Below, in pieces: positions 35,433-43,994 of a stretch of 64,000 nt of DNA. The position numbers and the translations under genes are program-made. The stretch is from contig CANRPU010000001.1 of NCBI GenBank assembly GCA_947632555.1, forward strand, positions 62,001 through 126,000, written 5' to 3'. Under the pieces are notes generated by a model, which saw only the letters and a list, made by a program, of their open reading frames with translations, had not been told where the DNA came from and did not search any database. Position 1 is the first letter of the stretch; every line of letters starts with the position of its first letter. This DNA comes from an uncultured Lachnospiraceae bacterium (GTDB lineage Bacteria > Bacillota > Clostridia > Lachnospirales > Lachnospiraceae).

Positions 35433-36740
35433 TTATAAAAAGCATCTTTGGATTATTTCCGCAACCATATCTACTTGTTCCGCTGACATCTTATTGTCAC
35501 TGGGCAGACATAACCCTCTTCTGAAAATATCGTTTCCAACATCCGGCGTTTCTTTCGTTAAGATATACGCATTACTTCGCGCGCGCCCATTTCCCTCTGC
35601 CGTAATAAACGGTGACATCCTGTAAAGCGGCTGCATATGCATGGGTTTCCAAATAGGGCGTCCCTCCGCATTAAATGCCGCCAGCGCCTCCAAAATTTCC
35701 GTTGGACAGCTTTTCCCTCTTTCCGTCACATATAAGGTTTCCTTTTCGCTTCTGATCTGCCCGCACATGGCCTCCTCATCTATAAGCAGACAGCTGAGCC
35801 AGTAATTTGGTATGGCATTTCCCGGATTCAGAGGATTCATCTCCACCGGCAGGTCTTTCAGCCTCATCTGATAACGTTCATAGACAGCTTTTTTCTGCGC
35901 GATATGTTCCTCCAGATACGGTAACTGTCCGCGCAGGACCCCCGCCACAATATTACTCATACGATAATTGTAACCTAATTCCTCATGTTGATACCATGGT
36001 GCGGCTTCCCGGCTTTGTGTTGACCATTTTCGGACTTTATCGGCATCTTCCTGAATATCCGTCAAAAACATTCCGCCGCTGCTTCCTGTCACGATTTTAT
36101 TTCCATTGCCCGATAATACCGCAAGATCTCCAAAGGATCCGCAGGGTGCCCCACTGTATTCGGCCCCCAGCGCTTCCGCTGCATCTTCTATTATGAGCGC
36201 CTGATGCGCATCGCATATTTGACGTATTTCATCCATTTTTGCCGGTGTACCATATAAATGCGCCACGACAACCAGTTTTACATCCGGATATATGGAAAAA
36301 GCATGCTCTAATGCTGTTGGATCCATATTCCATGTATCTCTTTCCGCATCAATAAAAACCGCTTCTCCGCCTTCATATGCCACCGGATTTACAGAGGCGC
36401 TGAAAGTCATATCACTGCAAAACACTTTACGTCCGCTCAGCACGCCCTGTCCGACTTTCGCGGCCCCATATAATTTTTCTCCCGCAAGCTTTACGGACAG
36501 ATGCAGCGCCGCCGTTCCCGAAGAAAGCGCCACACAATATTTTCTTTTTGTTTTCCGCGCGGTCAGTTCCTCCACCGCATCAATATTTTCTCCTACTGTA
36601 GAAACCCAGTTTTCTCTTATCGCTTTTTCTATCCACTCTTTTTCTTCTCCGTGCATGGTAGGGGAAGATAACCATATTTTTTTTTCAAACGGCTCTATTC
36701 CGGCAAATCTTTTATCCGTTATATATGCATTTCCGTTCAT
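35433..36740 (-). CDS. DegT-family aminotransferase (PglE/WcfR-like)
   Basis: A 435-residue PLP enzyme. IWLSSPTMHGEEKEWI and NWVSTVGENIDAVEE match PglE-like proteins; EDAAEALGAEY (185-195) holds Asp186; SGNGNKIVTGSSGGM carries Lys215 that binds PLP. It puts an amine on C4 of the 4-keto-6-deoxy sugar made by the dehydratase encoded directly upstream, whose stop (TGA) shares one base with this ATG. GGGAGG is 8 bases upstream. No PglD-type acetyltransferase is near, so the amine may stay free (as in AATGal) or be acylated by the FemAB-like proteins. Confidence 0.87.
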   Translation of the reverse strand: MNGNAYITDKRFAGIEPFEKKIWLSSPTMHGEEKEWIEKAIRENWVSTVGENIDAVEELTARKTKRKYCVALSSGTAALHLSVKLAGEKLYGAAKVGQGVLSGRKVFCSDMTFSASVNPVAYEGGEAVFIDAERDTWNMDPTALEHAFSIYPDVKLVVVAHLYGTPAKMDEIRQICDAHQALIIEDAAEALGAEYSGAPCGSFGDLAVLSGNGNKIVTGSSGGMFLTDIQEDADKVRKWSTQSREAAPWYQHEELGYNYRMSNIVAGVLRGQLPYLEEHIAQKKAVYERYQMRLKDLPVEMNPLNPGNAIPNYWLSCLLIDEEAMCGQIRSEKETLYVTERGKSCPTEILEALAAFNAEGRPIWKPMHMQPLYRMSPFITAEGNGRARSNAYILTKETPDVGNDIFRRGLCLPSDNKMSAEQVDMVAEIIQRCFL

Positions 36741-38605
36741 CAAACAGACCTCCCATTCGCCCCGGCACAGTAAGTGGGCACAATATCCCTTATCAGTCCC
36801 CGGATATCCTCCTCCTCATTCCGGGAAGCATCCTCCAGCTTTTTCAGCTGGACAAAGAATTTCTCTTCGTCGATTTCTATAGGCCGGCCGATATGGATCA
36901 GACTGTTCGCCGTATCCTGCAGCCCCTCCTCATCCATCAGAAGTTCCTCGTACAGCTTTTCTCCCGGACGCAGTCCCGTAAACTCAATTTTGATGTCTTC
37001 ATCCACTTTATAGCCCGACAGCCGGATCAAATTTTTCGCCAGATCCAGGATCCTCACCGGTTCTCCCATATCCAGCACGAAGATTTCGCCACCTTTAGCG
37101 TAGGCACCCGCCTGCAGCACCAGTGACACCGCCTCCGGAATCGTCATAAAATAGCGGATGATATCCGGGTGTGTTACCGTTACCGGTCCGCCTGCCTCAA
37201 TCTGTCTTCGAAACAGTGGGATCACGCTGCCGTTGCTTCCCAGTACATTGCCAAAACGCACCGCCACAAATTCCGTTTCATAATGCTTGTTAAACGTCTG
37301 TATGATCATCTCACAGATGCGCTTGGACGCGCCCATGATGTTCGTGGGATTGACCGCTTTATCCGTGGATATCAGCACAAACTTTTTTACGCCCGTGGCA
37401 GCTGCCGCCTGCGCTGTCTTCCACGTACCCATCACATTATTTTTAACAGCCTCATTCGGGCTGCTCTCCATCAGCGGCACATGCTTGTGCGCCGCGGCAT
37501 GATACACGATCTCCGGCCGGTATTTTTCAAAAATACTGTTCATCCTGGCGGTATTGCGCACGGAGGCGATCAGTACCACCAGATCCAGCGCCGGATATTT
37601 CTGCTTCAGCTCCTGCTGAATGTCATACGCATTGTTTTCATAGATATCCACCACGATCAGCTGGGAAGGCGAATGTGCGGCGATCTGTCTGCACAGCTCG
37701 CTTCCGATGGAGCCTCCGCCTCCTGTTACCAGGATTCGCCGGTTCTGTACATATCCGAGAATGGATCCCAGATCCACCTCTATAGGATCCCGGCCCAGCA
37801 AGTCTTCCACGTCCACATCCCGCAGCTGGCTGACGTTGACTTCCCCGTTTACGATCTGATACATTCCGGGCAGTATCCGCAGCTTACAGGCAGTATCTTT
37901 ACAGATGTCAATGATGCCGCTGATCACCGATCTGGGAACCGACGGCATGGCGATAAATATCTCGTCAATATCATAGGTATCTACCGCTTCCTTGATCTTT
38001 TCCCTTCCCCCAACTACTTTAATGCCCTGGATATATCGGCCCTGCTTATTGGTGTCATCATCAATCAGGCAGCGGATCTGCATATGCGTGTATTTGCTTC
38101 CCAGGATTTCCCGGATGATCATATTGGCGGCCTCGCCCGCGCCCACGATCATCACATTGATCCCCTGCGCCTGTTTACTCCTCTTTCGTTTCAGTCCCCT
38201 GAAAAAGCGGTAACTGAAACGGCTTGTAAAAGTAAACGCGATCAGCAGAAAGGCGAACATAAAATGAAAACTTTTCGGAACACTCTTTCCGGCAAGCCAA
38301 AGCCCAACGCCGTTTAACAAGGTAGTAAGCCCGCCGGCAATAACGATATTCTGCATTTCACTGGCACCGGCAAAAGCCCACAGGCTGTTATACAACTTCA
38401 GCAGCGCGTACACCACAAGCATGATCCCGACGGTACAGGGAAGAAAAGAATATACGGATGTCAGGAAATTTTCCTCTATATTGGCATAAACAAACTCATA
38501 GCGGATCCAGAGCGCCAGAACGGAGGCCAGCGTCACCGCAAAAACATCGTATATGATCAAAAATATTCTTCTGTACAATAACGCCGTATTAATTGTTTTT
38601 TTCAT
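36740..38605 (-). CDS. Membrane UDP-HexNAc 4,6-dehydratase (PglF/CapD/WbpM-like)
   Basis: A 621-residue protein: four N-terminal helices (about 14-34, 52-70, 87-104, 112-128), a first Rossmann unit with IVGAGEAANMIIREI, then the SDR domain with VTGGGGSIGSELCRQ (292-306). STDKAVNPTNIMGASKR has Met424 in place of Tyr in the Y-x3-K motif, with Lys428 kept; this replacement is normal for PglF and WbpM. It converts UDP-GlcNAc to UDP-4-keto-6-deoxy-GlcNAc with retained configuration. The product goes to the aminotransferase encoded next. It is not PseB, which is soluble and inverts C5. It overlaps the upstream ligase gene by 17 bases. Confidence 0.92.
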   Translation of the reverse strand: MKKTINTALLYRRIFLIIYDVFAVTLASVLALWIRYEFVYANIEENFLTSVYSFLPCTVGIMLVVYALLKLYNSLWAFAGASEMQNIVIAGGLTTLLNGVGLWLAGKSVPKSFHFMFAFLLIAFTFTSRFSYRFFRGLKRKRSKQAQGINVMIVGAGEAANMIIREILGSKYTHMQIRCLIDDDTNKQGRYIQGIKVVGGREKIKEAVDTYDIDEIFIAMPSVPRSVISGIIDICKDTACKLRILPGMYQIVNGEVNVSQLRDVDVEDLLGRDPIEVDLGSILGYVQNRRILVTGGGGSIGSELCRQIAAHSPSQLIVVDIYENNAYDIQQELKQKYPALDLVVLIASVRNTARMNSIFEKYRPEIVYHAAAHKHVPLMESSPNEAVKNNVMGTWKTAQAAAATGVKKFVLISTDKAVNPTNIMGASKRICEMIIQTFNKHYETEFVAVRFGNVLGSNGSVIPLFRRQIEAGGPVTVTHPDIIRYFMTIPEAVSLVLQAGAYAKGGEIFVLDMGEPVRILDLAKNLIRLSGYKVDEDIKIEFTGLRPGEKLYEELLMDEEGLQDTANSLIHIGRPIEIDEEKFFVQLKKLEDASRNEEEDIRGLIRDIVPTYCAGANGRSV

Positions 38606-40961
38606 AGTTCCTCTTATCCTGCCGTTTCCAGTCGGGTATCAGCAGCGCCAGTATGATCAAAAACGCGAACCCGGAGGCGTAATACGGGAAAAAGACCCGC
38701 TCCACCATGCCGCAGATACCAAACATCCCCAGTATTGTGACCGGCACCAGCCCGTCCTCATCTTCTCTGTGTCCAATGTAATAGCCGATACTCCTGATCC
38801 CCGCAAACAGGCAGAAGACCAGGAAATAGATGCCGCAGCCCAGTCCGAAATCGTAAGCTGTCTGAATAAAGGAATTGTGGGCATGCACGATAAGCTGCGT
38901 CTGTCCTTCCGGCTGCAGGCTTATGGTTTCGTGCCCCTTCCAGTTCAGCGCCTTTAAATATGCCTTAAAGATATCCAGACGCCCGTTGCTGTAATCCTGA
39001 CTGCCGTCCGCCGGCCGCGATTCCACAACCTGCGGCGTGGACATCTGCTGCCCCTCTGTACTGTCATCCGAAGATACCAATACGCGTTCCTCTGTCACGC
39101 CAAAAAACCGGGGTACCGTGGCAAACCACCTGGAATCCCATTCCTCTCCTTCTTTTATGGATCCCACAAACCATTCTATTTCATAAGTAAATGGATGCCC
39201 CACCACCGCGGGTACTATGCGGCAGCCTGTAAATACCACGCAAAAAAAGGAAATGCCGGTTATCATGAAGATACCTGTTCTTTTCCAGAATCCCAGCCAG
39301 CCGTCACGGAATTCCGCTATTGTGGTGATGATCAGTAAAAACGGGCAAAGCAATGCTGCCGCCAGCAAACCCGTTCTGGAAATGGTCAGGATCAGAAAAG
39401 CCATCGCGGTACCCAGAAGTCCCAGTTCCTTCCAGCAGCGTTTTAAGCTGCCCGTCTTTCTATAACACTCCAAAAAACGGATCTGCGCCAATACCACCAC
39501 CAGTACCAGATATACAGCGGCCATGGTAACCGTGTGAAACACGCCCGGATACCTGATATAATAGAAATAATGAAACGGCCGGTACCACAGGGCATAAAGA
39601 CTGATCCCGATAAAATGAAGAAACAGACCGTTGGAAAAGCTGTGCAGATAATCCTGCACCCGGCCGTTATGGATCACGCGGATTGCGAACATTCCCCAGT
39701 ATACGGCAATTTCCACCGGCCAGGTCTGTCCGTTCCGGCTTCGCACCATCTCGACAGCGAGCAAAAGCAGCGCTACGGCGTATACAACGGATATCTTTTC
39801 CCTTTTTCCCATTACCAGGAGCCGGACCGTATTCAAAAGAACAATTCCCCAAAGAACCGAATAAACCGCCGTTCCTCTGGCTATATCCCAGGCCTCCAGG
39901 TTGTCCCTCTGCCCGAAACAGTAAAGCACCGCCAGGGGAACCGCCGGCACCAGATACATCACATTATACCAGTTCAGGATTTCTTTTTTGCTATAACCGC
40001 AGATTATGGCCGCGGCAAAACAGGACAGCACAAGCCCCGATGCCGTTTTCTGATCATATGTGCTCAGGGCGTTGGCATACCGGACGCATCCCAGCATACC
40101 CCCCGCAAAAGCGAAGGACTGTAAAACACGGGGAAAGCCCTTCAGGATCTCCTGTGGGGAAAGCCTTTCCTTCCCGGCTTCCCGCTTACGCAGAAGCCCG
40201 TATAAAGCGTACGCCAGGAACAGGAAGATCCCTGTTTCATAAAATACTATGTCCACAAAATCCGGTGAGAATCTTTTCCCGGGAAAAACATTCCAGGCTC
40301 CCCACAGAGCAGCTCCCGTGACAAGTACTGCCGCCGCCAGACGGATTCCGAAATCCCAGCGGGTCTTTGTTCGGTTCTTGCGCATGAGAATTTCCGTAAG
40401 CAGGATAAGAATCCCCCCTGCCATCAGCACTCCCAGCGCGCATGCGGCATACTGCGGTCTGGTAAATCCGATCTTATATCTATACTGCACATCCAGGTGG
40501 ATGTCATCAGGCATGGAATAGAGAAGCTCGGTTTCCGTTATTTCCGTGGCAAATTCATACATGCACTTTTCCACGGAAAAATAATAAGTGCCTCCCGGTA
40601 CCAGTTCACTGTTGATCCGGATCTTGCAGACCCCCGGCAGAGAAAACTTTTCCAGCCGGATCTGCCTCTCGTCCAGCAGGACAAAATTGGCATCGTAAAG
40701 CTTAAACAGCAGACAGTCATCCTTTTTGATATCCTCGTTATAGATATAAAAGGACAGATTGGAAAGCCCGTAAGTCACAGGCTCTATTTTCTGCATGATG
40801 GGTTCATTGGTCTGTACGATAGTCCGGGAATCCGCATCCAGACTGCCTTCCGTCTGCCAGCGGGTTATCAGCTTCCACGGCCAGATCAGCAGAATGGTAA
40901 ACACCGTTAAAAGAACGATTGTCAGTTGTATTGACCGTTTTGCTGATATCCGTGTCTTCAC
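38589..40961 (-). CDS. O-antigen ligase/polymerase family membrane protein with N-terminal ectodomain
   Basis: About 790 residues from a GTG at 40961. Helix 1 (11-31) is followed by about 130 polar, strand-rich residues outside the membrane (33-165, for example CKIRINSELVPGGTYYF), then some 12 helices. A large extracytoplasmic loop near the C-terminus contains VHAHNSFIQTAYDFGLG with His693, His695 and Asn696, the hallmark of the WaaL/Wzy_C family. It would polymerise repeat units or transfer the chain to an acceptor. The ectodomain is an addition to the usual family layout. A strong promoter precedes the gene; a 6-codon reading frame overlaps its start as GTGA. A TTG at 41012 would lie inside the promoter, so I reject it. 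Confidence 0.8.
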   Translation of the reverse strand: MKTRISAKRSIQLTIVLLTVFTILLIWPWKLITRWQTEGSLDADSRTIVQTNEPIMQKIEPVTYGLSNLSFYIYNEDIKKDDCLLFKLYDANFVLLDERQIRLEKFSLPGVCKIRINSELVPGGTYYFSVEKCMYEFATEITETELLYSMPDDIHLDVQYRYKIGFTRPQYAACALGVLMAGGILILLTEILMRKNRTKTRWDFGIRLAAAVLVTGAALWGAWNVFPGKRFSPDFVDIVFYETGIFLFLAYALYGLLRKREAGKERLSPQEILKGFPRVLQSFAFAGGMLGCVRYANALSTYDQKTASGLVLSCFAAAIICGYSKKEILNWYNVMYLVPAVPLAVLYCFGQRDNLEAWDIARGTAVYSVLWGIVLLNTVRLLVMGKREKISVVYAVALLLLAVEMVRSRNGQTWPVEIAVYWGMFAIRVIHNGRVQDYLHSFSNGLFLHFIGISLYALWYRPFHYFYYIRYPGVFHTVTMAAVYLVLVVVLAQIRFLECYRKTGSLKRCWKELGLLGTAMAFLILTISRTGLLAAALLCPFLLIITTIAEFRDGWLGFWKRTGIFMITGISFFCVVFTGCRIVPAVVGHPFTYEIEWFVGSIKEGEEWDSRWFATVPRFFGVTEERVLVSSDDSTEGQQMSTPQVVESRPADGSQDYSNGRLDIFKAYLKALNWKGHETISLQPEGQTQLIVHAHNSFIQTAYDFGLGCGIYFLVFCLFAGIRSIGYYIGHREDEDGLVPVTILGMFGICGMVERVFFPYYASGFAFLIILALLIPDWKRQDKRNYEKNN

Positions 40962-40978
40962 CTTTTTGTTTTCACCAT
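40958..40978 (-). other. Possible six-codon leader frame overlapping the ligase start
   Basis: ATG at 40978 opens six codons (MVKTKR) that end in TGA at 40960-40958. This TGA overlaps the GTG start of the ligase gene as GTGA. AAGGTAAGG lies just before the ATG, whereas the GTG itself has a poor ribosome site. Translation of the leader could deliver ribosomes to the GTG. A base missing in the AAAAA run is an alternative, in which case the ATG would be the true start of the main gene. Confidence 0.35.
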
Positions 40979-41000
40979 GCCTTACCTTGATTATTTGTAT

Positions 41001-41029
41001 ATTATACCACAATCACAATCCTTTTACAA
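41001..41029 (-). promoter_or_regulatory. Internal sigma-A-type promoter before the ligase gene
   Basis: On the minus strand, TTGTAA (41029-41024) and a perfect TATAAT (41006-41001) are separated by 17 bases, and TGG precedes the -10 box (extended form). It overlaps the 3' end of the upstream membrane-protein gene, and transcription would begin about 20 bases before the ligase coding region. This would let the downstream half of the locus be expressed separately. Confidence 0.65.
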
Positions 41030-42794
41030 CAAATGGCACAGAAAGGGTATATACACCAAATATAGTTTCTCCGTTCAGGCTGACGGTATCCGTCCGGTCC
41101 AGGGAAACGGAAATGCCTTTTCCCGCGTAATACGCCGACATCCACTCCTCCAGCGTGGGATTTCCCTGAGGTTCTTTCACCACCACAAACACATTATCCA
41201 TATAAAGGAGTCCTTCCTCCATACTGGAAATGGAAAAAACAGACAATTTCTTTTCGGTAAGCGGACTTTTTACCGCCCAGCCTCCCATCAGGTCACAGTT
41301 TGCAAGGGAGTTATCTACACCGGCAAACATCTTTTCCGAGTATGCGACGGTGGAAAACACATCTAAAAAATAGAAATTATCCGGATATTGTTCCATATAA
41401 TCCTGCAGTGCCAGCAGGCGGAGATTGACCTCTTCCCTGCGCAGATATTCTGTTTCCGTCTTTTGCCAGCTCCTCTGGATGCCGGCCAGACCAAACAGGA
41501 GCAGAAGCCCCGTGACGCAGATCTTTGTCCAGAACGGCAGACGGTTTTCTCTACGTCCTTCCCAAAGAAGCATGCCCAGCAGAACCACGATTTCCACCAG
41601 ATACAGGGAGTGCGTGATCCGTTCAGGGGATCTTCCCCGGTACAAAATAAACATCCAGAGTCCTGTCCGTACCGTGCCCAGCAGCAAAAGTTCCAAAATA
41701 TACCGAAAATGCCGGTTCCATACTGCCGCGATCAAAACCGCGAAATACAATCCGATTGCCAGCAGATTCCAGGGATAGTCCGTTTCATGGACAATCCTGT
41801 ACCGATAATCCGTCAGCGCCTGCTTCAGCGTTTCCGCGGGGCCGCGCCACTGGTTTTTCAGTTCTCCCGCGTAATCCGCCACCTTTCCCAGACAGGCCGC
41901 ATCGATTTCTCCGTCGATCCCGAAATTATAATTTTCCAGAAGCGCCTGCCGGCTTTCCGTAAGTCCGATACTCTCATAAAAGCTTTCATTTCCCTCATAG
42001 GAAGGAATATATTGAAAGTCATAAAGCTCCGTGCGGTTATCAAAAAATGCTGTAAACGCTTTCCATTCCGCGCTGCTATAGGCCAGCATATGAATCCCCT
42101 GTCCCAGGCCGATCCCAAGAAGAAGCACGCCGAACACCAGAAAATATTTTTTCACGTTTTCTTTGGTCCAGACCGCTTTCTCGGCCATCCATCTGGCAAA
42201 TCCTGCCGTACAGAGAAGCGGCAGCAGGAGCAGCAGCATTTCCGAGCGCAGCAAATAGGCCGTCAACGCCAGTAAAATGCAGGGAAGATTTTGGCGCAGA
42301 AAAGCGCCAGCATTTTGCTCCTTTGGGGCAGTCAGAAATAAAAAAGCTGCCGCCGCCGCCAGCATCGCGCAGGTAAAGGTGTACTGTACAAAAACCAGTT
42401 CCCGCAAAAACAGCGTCAAGAGCACCGCGCCTTCCGTACAGACAGCCGCCGCTTTCGACCATATTCCGGAGAAAAATCCCAGCAGCCTTTCTGTGAAAAG
42501 GTAGATAGAAAGGAACTGACAGCCGCATAAAAAGATACCGTACCAGGGCAGATTTCCCGCCAGACGGTACAACAGGCTCAATGCCCAGCTGAGTGGAAAG
42601 AGCATTTGAATATTTCTGCTCTCGGGCTCTCCGGTATACACCCCTGCCAGAATATCTTTCATTAGCACATCATCGTTCAAATCATAGTAAAAGTCAAACA
42701 GCACGCTTACAAGCAGGCAGAGCAGCGCCGAAAAAACCAGTGCCCATATTCTGTTTTCATTTCGCTTTATTTTTTCTTTCACAGGCATGACCAT
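41013..42794 (-). CDS. Multi-pass membrane protein, GT-C-like, unknown function
   Basis: A 593-residue protein: basic N-terminus, about ten helices, then a C-terminal polar domain (about 450-590) with strand-rich repeats such as FYFLDVFSTVAYSEKM. Between helices 1 and 2 lies FYYDLNDDVLMKDILAGVYTG; the acidic DD in the first external loop and the following helix bundle fit GT-C glycosyltransferases that use polyprenyl-phosphate donors. I do not recognise a named family. It is 6 bases after pseC, so it may handle pseudaminic acid-containing material. The start could be either of two ATGs (42794 or 42788); neither has a strong SD. Confidence 0.6.
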   Translation of the reverse strand: MVMPVKEKIKRNENRIWALVFSALLCLLVSVLFDFYYDLNDDVLMKDILAGVYTGEPESRNIQMLFPLSWALSLLYRLAGNLPWYGIFLCGCQFLSIYLFTERLLGFFSGIWSKAAAVCTEGAVLLTLFLRELVFVQYTFTCAMLAAAAAFLFLTAPKEQNAGAFLRQNLPCILLALTAYLLRSEMLLLLLPLLCTAGFARWMAEKAVWTKENVKKYFLVFGVLLLGIGLGQGIHMLAYSSAEWKAFTAFFDNRTELYDFQYIPSYEGNESFYESIGLTESRQALLENYNFGIDGEIDAACLGKVADYAGELKNQWRGPAETLKQALTDYRYRIVHETDYPWNLLAIGLYFAVLIAAVWNRHFRYILELLLLGTVRTGLWMFILYRGRSPERITHSLYLVEIVVLLGMLLWEGRRENRLPFWTKICVTGLLLLFGLAGIQRSWQKTETEYLRREEVNLRLLALQDYMEQYPDNFYFLDVFSTVAYSEKMFAGVDNSLANCDLMGGWAVKSPLTEKKLSVFSISSMEEGLLYMDNVFVVVKEPQGNPTLEEWMSAYYAGKGISVSLDRTDTVSLNGETIFGVYTLSVPFVVKGL

Positions 42795-42800
42795 ATCTTC

Positions 42801-43994
42801 TTATTTTCTATAGTTTTCCACCACTTTTTTCACTGCTTTGATCACGTCCTCCACATCCTCGTCCGTCATGGCGTAATACAGGGGCAGGCTCATGATCTCT
42901 TCGTACAGTTTTTCCGCCCTGGGGCACAGGCCTTTTTGATATCCCAGTTTTTCATAATAAGGATGATAATACACCGGGATATAATGCACATTGCAGCAGA
43001 TATTTTCCGCGGCCATGGCATCAAAAAACTGCTTTCTTCCCACAGTCAGTTTCTCCGGCCGGATACGGAGAATATACAGATGCCTCGTCGTATCCGATTC
43101 GGGTATCTCTTCCTGTACGGCAAGCTCCGGCATAACGCTGAACGCTTCGTCATATCTGGCCACAATGGCTTTCCTGCGTTCCCTGAACGCATCCAGCTTA
43201 TCCAGCTGGCTGAGTATCAGCGCCGCCTGGATATCCGTCATCCGGTAATTCATACCCAGCGCGATCTGCTCATAATACCAGCCGCCCTCCGAATCCCTTT
43301 GAAGCAGCGACGGTTCCCTTGTAATGCCATGCGCCCTAAAGAGCACCAGCTTTTTATAATATTCTGCGTTGTCAGTCAGAACGGCTCCCCCTTCACCGCC
43401 GGTAACAGTCTTAACCGGGTGAAAGCTGAACGTTGTCATATCCGCAATGGACCCTACCATCTTTCCCTTATAGGAAGTACCGATGGAATGCGCGCCGTCT
43501 TCGATCAGCACCGCTCCTCGTTTTTCGCACAGCTCTTTTAACGGATCCAGTTCCACAGCCTGTCCCGTAAAATCCACCGCTACCACCGCCCTGGTTTTTT
43601 CCGTAAAACATTTCTCTACGCTCTCCGGATCAATATTGTATGTATGCTCGCAAATATCCGCGAATACGGGACGCGCTCCGCAATACAGGGCACAGTTGGC
43701 CGATGCCGCGAAAGTAATCGGTGTGGTGATCACTTCGTTTCCTTTTTCCACTCCCGCCGCCAGACAGGCGATGTGCAGCGCCGCGGTACCGTTGCTGACC
43801 GCTACCGCATATTTGGCGCCTGTCAGCCTGCAGAGCCTCTCTTCCAGTTCCGCGATCTTTGGGCCGCAGGTAAGATAATCGCTTTTCAGCACCTTTGCCA
43901 CTGCTTCCACATCCGCATCATCTATATACTGATGCCCGTAATACAGCTTCGTGTTCCTGACCGGCTTTCCACCGTGAATCGCAAGTTTTTCCAT
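42801..43994 (-). CDS. pseC: PseC-like aminotransferase (pseudaminic acid pathway)
   Basis: A 397-residue DegT-family enzyme. LAIHGGKPVRNTKLYYGHQ at the N-terminus, SDYLTCGPKIAELEE, IEDGAHSIGTSYKGK and FSFHPVKTVTGGEGG (Lys195 holds PLP) match PseC. It aminates C4 of UDP-4-keto-6-deoxy-L-AltNAc to give the second intermediate of pseudaminic acid synthesis. pseG, a pseI-pseH fusion and pseF follow on the upstream side (46243-50589), interrupted by the YfhO-like gene. AAAGGAG stands 9 bases before the ATG. PseB, which makes its substrate, is not in the window. UDP-4-amino-FucNAc synthesis is the alternative if the pathway were another. Confidence 0.85.
   Translation of the reverse strand: MEKLAIHGGKPVRNTKLYYGHQYIDDADVEAVAKVLKSDYLTCGPKIAELEERLCRLTGAKYAVAVSNGTAALHIACLAAGVEKGNEVITTPITFAASANCALYCGARPVFADICEHTYNIDPESVEKCFTEKTRAVVAVDFTGQAVELDPLKELCEKRGAVLIEDGAHSIGTSYKGKMVGSIADMTTFSFHPVKTVTGGEGGAVLTDNAEYYKKLVLFRAHGITREPSLLQRDSEGGWYYEQIALGMNYRMTDIQAALILSQLDKLDAFRERRKAIVARYDEAFSVMPELAVQEEIPESDTTRHLYILRIRPEKLTVGRKQFFDAMAAENICCNVHYIPVYYHPYYEKLGYQKGLCPRAEKLYEEIMSLPLYYAMTDEDVEDVIKAVKKVVENYRK

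Noticed and set aside
37169..38317. Plus-strand reading frame of 382 codons
   Set aside because: Antisense to the PglF-like gene with its intact motifs.
36740..38605. Assignment of the dehydratase as PseB for the pseudaminic pathway
   Set aside because: The protein is the long membrane form with MxxxK, typical of C5-retaining PglF/WbpM enzymes, not the short soluble PseB.
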